Part shown: positions 48,535 through 57,905 of the stretch, piece after piece
Numbering within the stretch: the first letter of the stretch is position 1
How the letters are laid out: every line of letters starts with the position of its first letter
Assembly: GCA_036877525.1 (NCBI GenBank)
Contig: JAZGTH010000063.1
Span: 1,136,001-1,200,000 of the forward strand
Direction of reading: 5' to 3'
Length of the DNA: 64,000 nt
DNA from: Chromobotia macracanthus
Lineage: Eukaryota; Chordata; Actinopteri; Cypriniformes; Botiidae
The notes under the pieces: generated by a model
Database searches by the model: none
Told to the model about the DNA's origin: nothing
The model's input: the letters and a program-made list of their open reading frames with translations, nothing else
Translations under genes and position numbers: made by a program

Positions 48535-48544
48535 GCGCCCTCTA
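48535..48544 (-). promoter_or_regulatory. CTCF-type core, reverse orientation
   Basis: GCGCCCTCTA is an exact match to the reverse complement of the CTCF core TAGAGGGCGC, although the next four bases (CACT) do not fit. It lies upstream of the candidate first exon and points toward the two forward sites at 38.1 and 45.0 kb. Confidence 0.35.
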
Positions 48545-48629
48545 CACTATTAACTTTCAGTGTCTTCCTCCTCATCAAACTCTTACTTTGTGCTGTACTT
48601 AATTCCATATTTTCAATTCCCGATCACTA

Positions 48630-48860
48630 CTTTCCTCTTTTTCTTCTCCGTCTATCTATCCATCCCTCCCTCCCTCCTCTATCTCCCTCCTCCCTCTCTC
48701 TCCTCGGCTCTCCGCTGAATCTTATTGATCCAGAAGGTGGCTAATTAGCCCTTCCCGTCGTGCCTGTGTAATGAAGCACATGCGCACTGAATTAATCACA
48801 GCCATTTTTTGCAGGAAACTAATTAGCAGGAATAAAGATCCAAAGAGTTTTTTCTTTTCA
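48630..48860 (+). promoter_or_regulatory. Candidate TATA-less promoter of a plus-strand gene
   Basis: A pyrimidine-rich stretch (about 48630-48712) is followed by a unique block with CTTATTGATCC, GGCTAATTAGCCC (a homeodomain palindrome), ACATGCGCAC (NRF1-like), GAATTAATCACAGCC and GAAACTAATTAGCAGG. CTAATTAGC appears twice, about 80 bp apart. No TATA box is evident. Position just upstream of a splice-donor-bearing exon and within the CpG-rich domain support a promoter; the gene is unknown. Confidence 0.45.
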
Positions 48861-48869
48861 ATCATCAGA

Positions 48870-49116
48870 TCTCACTTTCACCTCTTCCTCTCTCCCTCCA
48901 ACACAAGACCCGTCGCCTGCTTTGCATCCAAATTATTTTTATATTGCCTTTACAACTAATACTCCGTTTTTGTACTCCCCGCAACAACAATGATCTTTCT
49001 TTTACCATCATCCTAAACGCAAACTGACCGAAAGGGACTGCCTTGATGGGATCTTTAGCCGAAGCGTCTCAATACTGGATTAAAAAGCGCGGATCTCAAA
49101 GCTGCAGCGAAACATT
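48870..49116 (+). other. Candidate first exon (mostly 5' UTR)
   Basis: The right boundary is good: AACATT|GTAAGT, with the donor at 49117-49122. The left boundary is unknown and is placed arbitrarily after the promoter block. An ATG at 49046 opens a short frame (MGSLAEASQYWIKKRGSQSC...), bounded upstream by an in-frame TGA at 49025 and running to the splice site in phase 2. Its context is weak (T at -3, G at +4). It may be an upstream frame or the real N-terminus; I do not recognise the sequence. No second exon is found before 64000, so the first intron would exceed 14.8 kb. Confidence 0.4.
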
Positions 49117-50867
49117 GTAAGTTTGTGACTTTGCTTTCTCTTTCTGCTCTCTTAACGTTGCGTTTTCTCGTTAGTTTCAATAGCGGACTACGCGATTACT
49201 TTCGGGATTTCAGCGTTATCAAGCCCCGGCTCTGCCCATTCTCCTAGCGTGATAAAGAACAGGCGATCGCAAGTTAATTTCATGCAAGCTGCTTTTATTT
49301 GTTGTCTTTTTACGAGTATCGTTACCTGTGTTTACATCTGGTTTGGTCCTCGCTCTTCTCGTGCCTGGAAGAATAGAAAAGGGCAAGACAGCGATTCCTT
49401 TTCCAAACAGTTGCATTTAAAACACACTTCTGCATTTGCATGTGCTCGAAAAGGCACGAATAGTGTCAAGAAAGAGGTTTTTAGGAGGGTGTCGATGTGA
49501 AGGGGTATCGCTGAGTGGTGGGTGAGAAGCGGGAGCAGTGCGTGAGCGTAGCCGGGAGAGAAGCGTCTTAGTCCAGCCTGCAGTCCGTCCGCACTCCCCG
49601 AACGGGAAGCTTCGCCCGCTTTCCCATTTTGCACCGATTTGCACTCATTTGTCCTCTGTTTCACTTCCTCCTTGTTTAACGAACACCTCTGGAGCAAATA
49701 TCCCCATCTTTACTTTTCGTGTCCTTTCTAGTGTGGATTGCTCTCTCCGCCCTTTGCTTTGCATCGCATTGCATTTTAGTTCCTCTACTTTTTTCGCTTC
49801 TGCCACTTTCACAGTCTTTTCTCGTTTTATTTTTCGTCCCAATCGTTGGTTAAGTTGTTCTTTGCTGCTTTCCAGTCGGAATCGCATGCAAATCGATGGG
49901 AATGTGTGTGTGAGGGTGTGTGAGTGTTCAGGGGAGCGTGTTTGAAATGGAGACGGAGCTCCGGCTCTCATGAGCGGATCAGTCGAAGCCCGAAGATCCG
50001 CGTCACGGAGCGATCATGCCGACTTAAAGCGAGATATCGTATTTTTTCAATTAAGTGTAAACAATTAACTGCAATAATTACTCATTTTACAACAAAGACT
50101 GTCTAGTGACATTGACAATTAAAAGGCGTTTTCTACATAAACATGCGTCTCCTGTTGGTTCACGAAAAGAATACTACGAAAAAGTGTTTATAATTATAAA
50201 CGAAGCTAAAAGTTCTCATCTGCACGGTCGAAGTAGCTTAAAATATTAAGAAATCGCCCACGAATAGACGAGGGTTTCCAATGTTGATAAAAGAAAAAAC
50301 TTAATGAAGAACACAAGTAGAGAATCAATTAAAAATCTAAGATGGGGACCTAAAAGAGGTATAGATTGAGAGAGAGTCCATCGAAGATATACAGACACGA
50401 ATAAGCAGAAATGAGAATCCACACAAAGATACAATGTAGCCCACAGTGAAACAGAAAAGGAAAAAACAGAGAAGACGCAATGGAAGGACAGACAGACTCG
50501 GAGCTGACTGTGAGTGTTGGCGAGCTGCTGCATGGATGTGCAGGGCTGGGGAAGAAGAGAGGGGGAGGTTGAGAGACATGGGGTCAGACAGCAAGAAACA
50601 GGGTGCAGGGGTCACCGAGAGAGTGGAAGAAAGATAAAAAGAAAGAGAAAGGGAAAACTCGACATTACCCAGCAAGCGAAGAGTGAGGTGTGTGTGTGTG
50701 TGTGTGTGTGTGTTACACTGTGGGGTCACACAAACAATAGTACACTGGGATTGTGGGGGTTAGTAGGATTATAAAAATACACCTGAAGTTTGATAGACAA
50801 AAGAGGAGCAGAAATGAGAGCATGTTTGATTTTTGCACCGGGATAAAGCAAAGTCCTTAGCTGGAAG

Positions 50868-50935
50868 AGAGAGAGAGCGAGAGAGAGAGAGAGAGGGGAG
50901 AAGGAAGGAAGGCAGGCAGGCATGCATGCATGCAA
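50868..50935 (+). repeat. GA run with GGAA, GGCA and TGCA tetranucleotides
   Basis: A GA run is followed by GGAAGGAAGGCAGGCAGGC and then ATGCATGCATGC. It is a compound microsatellite. Confidence 0.85.
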
Positions 50936-52534
50936 AGAGAGCTGAGAGGATAGAGAGGGGCAGATAGCCACGGGCCATATCGAAGGAATCAGGGAAGAGG
51001 TCAGAAAAACACAAATCCCAAGACCTTTTTATCCTTCTCGACGTGTCCTAACAAGAGAAAGCTGAGCTGACGCCATGACGACACGCACTTGTTTAGGTTA
51101 AGATTCAGCAGTGTCTGAAAAGATTAAAATTGCACATTTTGCCGTGAAATATTTTCTGCAAGAAACGTATGCGATGTAGTACAGCAGGATGGCAGAAATG
51201 TTTTGTGTGTGTGTGGAAGGAAACTGGCAGGCAGGACGAGCCATTGTGTGTTTTCCTTATTATATTTGAATCTTTCTGAACATTTTCATAGTGGGCAACC
51301 CAGATGTTTTTTTTCTACTTCCCTGTTTCAAGGAGCACAAACTAGTGAGGGAGGGAGAAGGACAGAAAAGTCAAAGCAGTAATGTCTCTCAGCTCCTCAG
51401 TAGAGGGGTAGCAATAATTACAAGTGTCACACCAAAAGGAAATGTAGTATAATTCAGGTGCTGTGTATGGGCTGTCTCGCTCGCTCGCTCGCTCTCTCTG
51501 CTCTGGCTTTTACCATCACAAAACAAAGACAGCAGGCACGCTCTTTGCCATCTCATTTACTCTTCAGAAACTCACCGATAGGATTAGCTCTGAATAGCCT
51601 TTTGCAGACAATAATTTTGATGGCAGTTGCCTCATTTCTAGGAAGTCATATTGTTGCAGTATTTGTTGTGTGTCTTTTCCTTTGTGTGTCACCTGGGCAT
51701 GAAACACTTAAATCTTGTGTTTAGTCATTATTGTCAATATTCAAGCATTGTGAAAGACTTTCACGTGTACATGCATCAGGATATCTTATTGGGTCTGAAC
51801 AGGCATGGTTTTCTGTGACTGTCTGCTGTAAGGGTCTTCTCTGTGTTCCAGAAAATAATTGACTTGTGCATATGTTTATGTTGTCGTCTGGTAAATGTAA
51901 TGTTTAAAGATGGCATGGGTGCTGGAGGCTGTTTATGTGAACCTGATTAGAAATAGGATTTTTTTTGGATCTTTAGAATGATAAACATTTTACTGGTGTT
52001 TAAACATACACAAACTGTGTGTGCGCGCGTGCGCGTGTGTTAAATCTTGCTTGTGTCAGACTGTTGTATTATTATTTTATTTATTGTAGAAAGTCAAATT
52101 TTGACAACGATAAAACATTTCTAAGTAGAAAAAAATAGTTTAATTTATTTTCTGATGATTTTTCTATATATCCATATATCCAATTTAATGCCAGCACACA
52201 AGTTGAATTGTGTAGCAATTATTATGTTGCCATTTTTAATTTATTTGAATTTTTTAACGTTCATCTGCTTTTCTCATTATAGCATTATAGTCTGTTATAA
52301 TATCTTCATTGTTGGTTAGTTAAATTGAAGTAGATGTGCTTTTGTCTTCATTCATTTTTTACTGAAAGCTTTATGGTGACGTGAAATCTCACCTCTTCCT
52401 CTTATGAAGCAGTGATTATTTAAAGCAGTGTTCTTGTCCTGCTCGTGTGTGTTTGAATGGAGTTGCCGCTGTGATGTACACTTGCAGGGTGTCGGAGTAC
52501 GAGTGTATGGATACTATATAGGGCAGGGGACGAA

Positions 52535-52540
52535 TCTCTC

Positions 52541-52622
<82 letters not shown>
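52535..52622 (+). repeat. 88-bp uninterrupted pyrimidine tract
   Basis: Pure C/T, nearly all CT dinucleotides with two CCCT interruptions. It is triplex-prone, and the 109-codon frame (52428-52757) through it is an artefact. Confidence 0.95.
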
Positions 52623-52625
<3 letters not shown>

Positions 52626-53104
52626 GATTTCCTTAGTGGTAGAGGGCCCTCTTTAGGTCAACACTGTTGGCAGGCCACATGCATATTCTACATGTTGGTG
52701 TTTTTATATTTGTGTGTGTGTATACATATAAAATACACTTGTAACCTTTGTCTGTAATAATGTAAATATTACAATTAAATTACATAAGTTATATAACAAT
52801 ATATAATATTATTGTTACAATACACAAAATGTAGACATTTTATAAACAAATGTTTTAAATCAATCCACGCACACACGTACATACATGTGTGTGTATATTT
52901 TTATGTATATGTACACAAATAGTAATAATGGTGTGAATGTTTTGCATACTGTGCAACCTTTGTCTATGTATAACAAAATATTATAAATATACAATTTGAA
53001 ATACATTTTTAAAAACAAATAACTTAAATTAAAAACACACAAATTCCAACAAAAATGGAAAAATAATTTAAGTATTACAGATATAGCAATTAGGTTGGTA
53101 TTTG

Positions 53105-53185
53105 AGTGAGGACGTGTGCGCGTGTGTGCCTGTGTGTGTGTGTGTGTGTGTGTGTGTGAGAGAAAGAAAGAAAGAGAGAAAAGCC
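53105..53185 (+). repeat. GT run followed by GAAA/GAGA
   Basis: GT microsatellite at about 53129-53158 with a short purine tail. A second GT run lies at 53265-53282. Confidence 0.9.
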
Positions 53186-53537
53186 GATCTTTGTCACGAG
53201 TTTTCCATTAATCCAGTCGTGCTGAGGAGGCCCAGCCACCTCCATTTGCTGCAGGGCTTGAATTGTGTGTGTGTGTGTGTGTGACTGGGTCTGATTACAC
53301 ATGATGGTTTTGAATATGCAAGCCGGTGCAGTCAGGACCAGTTTATCCAGTTGTCCCATAATGAGAGGGAGGACAATGGCGTACGTGTCACTGCTGTCAT
53401 TAAACCACGGGCTGTGTGTCTGTGTGTGTGCAGAGCTTTGGCGATTGGTGTGCTGTACCTGTGTAAACTCAGCCTTCACCACAAGCTGTGGTTTCACCTT
53501 TCAGGCAGTTGTATGGACTGTCTGTGCACTTTTCCTT

Positions 53538-53692
53538 TCTGCCTGTGATCAGTTGGTAGAGCATTGTGTTAGCAACGCAAAAGTTGTGGGTTCGATTCCC
53601 AGGAACACGCATACTGATTAAAAATACCTTGAATGGACTAAGTTGCTTTGGATAAAAGCATCTGCCTGATGAATAAATGTGAAAGTAGTTCT
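53538..53692 (+). mobile_element. tRNA-Ala-derived SINE (HAmo-like)
   Basis: A non-autonomous retroposon copied by LINE machinery. The head is tRNA-like: TGATCAGTTGGTAGAGC is the A-box/D-arm region (about 53546-53562), TTAGCAA gives an AGC (Ala) anticodon loop near 53570-53576, and GGTTCGATTCC is the B box (53589-53599) with a T-stem pairing at four of five positions. The body AGGAACACGCATACTGAT...ACCTTGAATG follows, then the LINE2-type tail TTGCTTTGGATAAAAGCATCTGCC and AATAAATGTGAAAGTAG. It is old: no target-site duplication is evident. Its relative on the minus strand at 371-490 is more decayed. Confidence 0.8.
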
Positions 53693-54074
53693 CCTCTGCT
53701 GTTTGATTTGTTCCTGGTGAAATTGGTGGGAATGTTTGTGCTGTTTCAAAACATGTTACTGTTATGTTATCTCCAATACCTTCTGCTACTGGAGATTTCT
53801 GATATGGAAGGTGTGTGTGTACAGTACATGACCAGGGATAGTGTACATCTCGTCTGAAGAAGTCTGTTGTTTTTGTTTTTCCCCAGCTGTTTTCAGGATA
53901 AATGTTGTGCATATACACTCACATTATAGATCAGGAGTAATCTGTTACAGTGGGGTTTAAATACAAGAAAACCATTAAACAAAGTGTTTATAGCTAAAAA
54001 AGGAATATCTGAGATATTGAAAACAGTAAAATTAAAGCCAGTGTTCTGACCTGATCTGAGCTGTTTGTCAACGC

Positions 54075-54212
54075 TGTGTGTGTCTGTGTGTGTCTGTGTG
54101 TGTCTGTGTGTGTCTGTGTGTGTCTGTGTGTGTCTGTGTGTGTCTGTGTGTGCCTGTGTGTGCCTGTGTGTGCCTGTGTGTGCCTGTGTGTGCCTGTGTG
54201 TGCCTGTCTGCC
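54075..54212 (+). repeat. 10-bp repeat TGTCTGTGTG switching to TGCCTGTGTG
   Basis: Seven copies of TGTCTGTGTG (54081-54150) are followed by five copies of TGCCTGTGTG (54151-54200) and one variant, TGCCTGTCTG. A single T-to-C change is fixed in the whole right half, showing that the right half spread from one mutated unit. The long frames on both strands (71-123 codons) are repeat artefacts. Confidence 0.95.
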
Positions 54213-55213
54213 TGGAACGTGAAAAGACAGGAATTCCTCTTATTGCAAGAAGCTGCTTTTGCATGTTTTCCGTCAGTTAGGGAATATTTTGAGACATTCA
54301 CAGCCCTCAGCATTTATCACTCACAGCTAATGTCATGAGGAAATACAATGCCTGCATTTTACAGAATCATGTGACAATGAATATTTTGTCTAATTTATGG
54401 AAAAATAGATGACCAGTTTTTGTGTGTGGGCCTAGACAAACTTCCTGAAAGTCATTTGATATTTGCCTAAAAAATGCATATCAAAGCTGTTAGCACAGGC
54501 TGTATGTAATGGTATGGCCCCATATGCCTCCGGTGTGTGTAGGTATGTGTGAGGGTTTATTCTAGAACAGCAGCAGGGTGTAGCCCCTGTAGTTGAGGTA
54601 GATAATAGCAACACAGTGTAGATGGACGCTGAGTGAGTCTGTAGTGTCACTCTGGGGCTAGTGGCGCCTGGCAGCTCTGAGCTCTTGGGCAGGGAGATGA
54701 ACCTGCTCCCCTCAACAGCGCCCACCCCCCCCACACACACACACACCCCAGAGCCCTGCGTCTAGCCCTCCACGCTGTCGCTTATCACAAAGAGGCAGGA
54801 TGCATAAAACATGGAGGACACACAGACTGGCAGCCCAGGTCGCATTTCTCTCCACACAAAAAACAACATGATGGCCTGTGACTTTAACACCATCTCTGCC
54901 TTCTCACTATTTTTACACTCGCTTTATCCTTGTTCATGTTTTCCTCTGGTGTGTATGTTTATATTTTTGTATGCATGCAAGTGTCACTTAAATGAAAAGT
55001 CCTCTTCAGCCCTTGTTCACAAGGCAAAAAAAGTATAGTGTGAGCCGGTAAAACGTTAGATAAACATATAAGAAAAATAATGCAAACCATGTTAGGCCTT
55101 TGTTTAGGCTTGGGTGGTTCTTTAATAATTTAAAAACCTAATTTTATATTTAAAGAATATTTAAGATCACAAGCTCAGTTTAGGAGAATGAGAAACCATT
55201 TTGTTCTGATTTT

Positions 55214-55244
55214 TGATGATGATGATGATGGTGGTGGTGGTAAT
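55214..55244 (+). repeat. GAT/GGT trinucleotide run
   Basis: Five GAT units followed by four GGT units. Confidence 0.8.
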
Positions 55245-55445
55245 GATTTGTGGATTTGAACCAAGCTGTATCTGAGAATTGAATCAGGGCTGATCGGACT
55301 CTGAGAGCGTCTGCAGATGTCATTTTTCCAGCACATTTTATGCTTTGCACGCCATGTGATGTGGCCAGCATTAGCCTCGGCTAGATTAGCACCATGCCAT
55401 GAAAACAGACGGAGAGAGACAGGGAGAGAGACAGGGAGAGGGAGA

Positions 55446-55447
<2 letters not shown>

Positions 55448-55515
<68 letters not shown>

Positions 55516-55735
55516 TGTGGTGTGTGTGTGGTGTGTGTGTGGTGTGTGTGTGGGGTGTGTGGGGTGTGTGTGGGGTGTGTGTGGGGTGTGTGTGGTGTGT
55601 GTGTGTGGGGTGTGTGGGGTGTGTGGGGTGTGTGGGGTGTGTGGGGTGTGTGGGGTGTGTGGGGTGTGTGGGGTGTGTGGGGTGTGTGTGTGGGGTGTGT
55701 GTGTGTGGGGTGTGTGTGGGGTGTGTGTGTGTGTG

Positions 55736-55770
<35 letters not shown>

Positions 55771-55792
55771 TGTGTGTGTGTGTGTGTGTGTT
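55448..55792 (+). repeat. Large GT and GGGGTGTGT minisatellite
   Basis: A GT run at about 55448-55508 is followed by GTGTGTGG variants. Then comes a regular 9-bp section with GGGG starting at 55607, 55616, 55625, 55634, 55643, 55652, 55661, 55670 and 55679, each separated by TGTGT. A mixed GT/GGGG section closes the array. About 345 bp lack any A on the plus strand. Frames of 138-231 codons on both strands (Cys/Val/Gly-rich or His/Thr/Pro-rich) are artefacts. Confidence 0.95.
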
Positions 55793-56416
55793 GGTCGACA
55801 AGTATTGCTGTATCACGCTCTCCATTTGGCATCTGGTGTATATCTCTATCGCTACATTTTCTGAGTTACATATTAGTGTTTATTTTTTGCAACCAACATT
55901 TTTGTTTTTGTATTTAAATGCAGGAATTGTCATTTGCTGTAAAATATTTTTAATGGGAGGAATTTCATTTTCTTGCATATCTTTAATTTTAGAGTGTTTT
56001 GCTCAGCAGTGATGCTGCAGTGACGTATTATTAGATTTTTATGATATGCACAGCACATTTCTTTCTGCGCGACAGATCAGCGAGCATGCTTGGATCATTT
56101 GCAGCTGAGCGCAGTACTGCATGGGCTGCCAGTAATGCGAACTGTTTCTGTGTGTGATGGACAGCACACGTGTGTTTAGTGTGTGATGGCTGCAGGAATG
56201 CTGCATGGGAACCAGGATGATGGCACTTCCTGTCTGTGTACGGCGCAGCTTATCGTCCTGAGGATTAAAGGCAGAAAACAGAGATGACAGGAGCCCACCA
56301 CTTCCTCATTTGCCCTCCTCCCTCACTTTTTCCATGTTTGGAAAAGAAGAAAAAAACTCAAACAAAAAGCGCAATTCATTTGCAAATGTGCAGCAGCCCA
56401 TACGGGTCCCCCATAG

Positions 56417-56454
<38 letters not shown>

Positions 56455-57234
56455 CAGAGAAAATAAAGGTATAGTGGAGTTGTTTGATTCTGTCTTTGTG
56501 GTGTTGAGGCCTAGCGACACCTTTCAGGCCATCCGGGCTCTTGAATCCATTAGTTTGGTCTACAAAGGAGGAGATATTACAAACTATGCCACATACACAT
56601 TTGTGCTGGTGGGTGTGTATGCATGTCTTTTAGCATGTGCTTGTGGTTTCAGTGTGTGTATGTTTAGCAGTGAAGGGGTTAAGAGGCAGAGATAGACCTC
56701 TTTGTTTCTGACCGTCTTTGTCATTGTTGTGCTGGAACTGAGCTGCACCTCACCTGACCATAGGAAAGCAATGAAATGTCCCCTATAGGCCCGAGCATCA
56801 ACATCTCCACTGGGCGTTCACTTCACGTGTGTGCTGGGTAAAATTGCATGCACGTTACAATGTCAGTAGGGTTTTTTTTTGTATTTTAATTTCAGCCTCT
56901 AAACACAAGATAATTGATCGCATTTAAATACTAAGCGGTAGCAAATTCCAGTCATTAGATATTAGCCTAACTGACTGTTTTAATTGGCCAGTTTCTTTAT
57001 ATCAGTAAAAACAGAATATATATTTGTATTCTGTGCATTATAATAGTGCAGGTCCAGAATTGACGAGGCAACATTGTATTGTCTGGATTTTATGATAGTT
57101 TAAAATTAAAATTAAGAGTTGTTTAATTGACTCTTACTGAATGTTATTTATTTTCCTGCATACACACAGTGGAGATTGTCCTGTATTGTTGATGCTAGTT
57201 ATTTGACATGTTTTATATAAACACATAATTAATG

Positions 57235-57318
57235 GTGAGTGTGTGAGTGTGTGAGTGTGTGAGTGTGTGAGTGTGTGAGTGTGTGAGTGTGTGAGTGTGT
57301 GAGTGTGTGAGTGTGTGG
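57235..57318 (+). repeat. 8-bp repeat GTGTGAGT
   Basis: Nine perfect copies at 57241-57312 with partial copies on both sides. Confidence 0.95.
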
Positions 57319-57448
57319 ATCAAGGCTGCTGTCTGTCAGTAGACAGATCACTTCCCTGTTTGATGGCAGCCATTTTGGTTAAATTTCAAGTATCTTTGTG
57401 GCAATAAATTCATGATTTAGATTTAGCAGATTCACTGCTGCTGGTTGG

Positions 57449-57472
57449 TTTTTTTTTTTTTTTTTTTTTTTT
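57449..57472 (+). repeat. Poly-T run
   Basis: About 24 T. No adjacent retroposon body is recognised, so it is not assigned to a minus-strand SINE. Confidence 0.85.
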
Positions 57473-57774
57473 AAGATTCTTATGTTTTAAATGGCAAACC
57501 AGACTGAAAAGTATAAATATTGATGTTTATCACTTAACAGGCTTTTAATGAAAATTAATCTGAGCCATTTTTTATGCAAAACTTTATGCAAAACATTAAT
57601 ACATTAATACAGTACTGCATTAATACATTAATGCAGTGCACGGATATATTGTGCAGTGTTTGTGTTTGAAGTGTTGTTTTTACTTGTAATGATTATTGTT
57701 TACTTCACAGAATTCTTTTCCTCTTAGACGTTATAATTAAATGTTGGATGGGAAAATCTTTTCCTCTCACCTTC

Positions 57775-57905
57775 CTATCACAGGTATTAATGAGACATGA
57801 GAAGAGTGACGTGATTGGTGCATTGACAGAGCGTCCTGTGAGAGGTCAGCTCATTGGCTGAGCTGTTTAATTGGCATTGTTGGACACCCCTCTTGGGTGT
57901 AACAT
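57775..57905. promoter_or_regulatory. Candidate conserved non-coding element
   Basis: Unique block with GAGTGACGTGATTGGTGC, GCTCATTGGCTGAGC (a short palindrome) and GTTTAATTGGCATTG. Three ATTGG or AATTGG words lie within 70 bp (CCAAT-like on the minus strand). Confidence 0.3.

Larger units (their letters stand above)
42769..50100. other. CpG-enriched domain
   Basis: CpG frequency rises clearly compared with both sides. For example, 12 CpG occur in 49501-49620 and at least 7 in about 90 bp around 47130-47220, while 30181-30300 has none. Peaks lie at about 44870-45120, 46980-47300, 47750-47830 and 49490-50030. In vertebrates a broad domain like this usually marks unmethylated DNA around a developmental-regulator promoter (general knowledge; inference here). 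Confidence 0.55.
49117..53535. other. Presumed intron or downstream DNA
   Basis: The first kilobase stays CpG-rich (to about 50.0 kb) with ATGCAAAT, an octamer, near 49887. After that the sequence is CpG-poor. No exon is recognised. Frames of 121 and 135 codons at 49.3-49.9 kb lie on opposite strands, overlap, and lack domains. Confidence 0.4.
53693..57235. other. Gene-free, repeat-dense stretch
   Basis: Beside the listed repeats, a unique block at about 56050-56160 (CTTTCTGCGCGACAGATCAGCGAGC, GCAGCTGAGCGCAG) has CpG and could be a small conserved element. A GA run lies at 56420-56448. No gene is recognised. Confidence 0.4.

Noticed and set aside
53541..53612. Functional tRNA-Ala gene
   Set aside because: The tRNA-like part is continuous with a SINE body and LINE2-type tail, and the acceptor stem does not pair.
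54661..54682. CTCF site at CTAGTGGCGCC
   Set aside because: The core lacks one base of the AGGTGGCGC spacing, so it does not fit the motif.
55175..56012. Long open frames of up to 231 codons on the plus strand and 216 codons on the minus strand
   Set aside because: They arise because GT/GGGG repeats contain no stop in any phase. The products are Cys/Val/Gly or His/Thr/Pro monotony with no domain.
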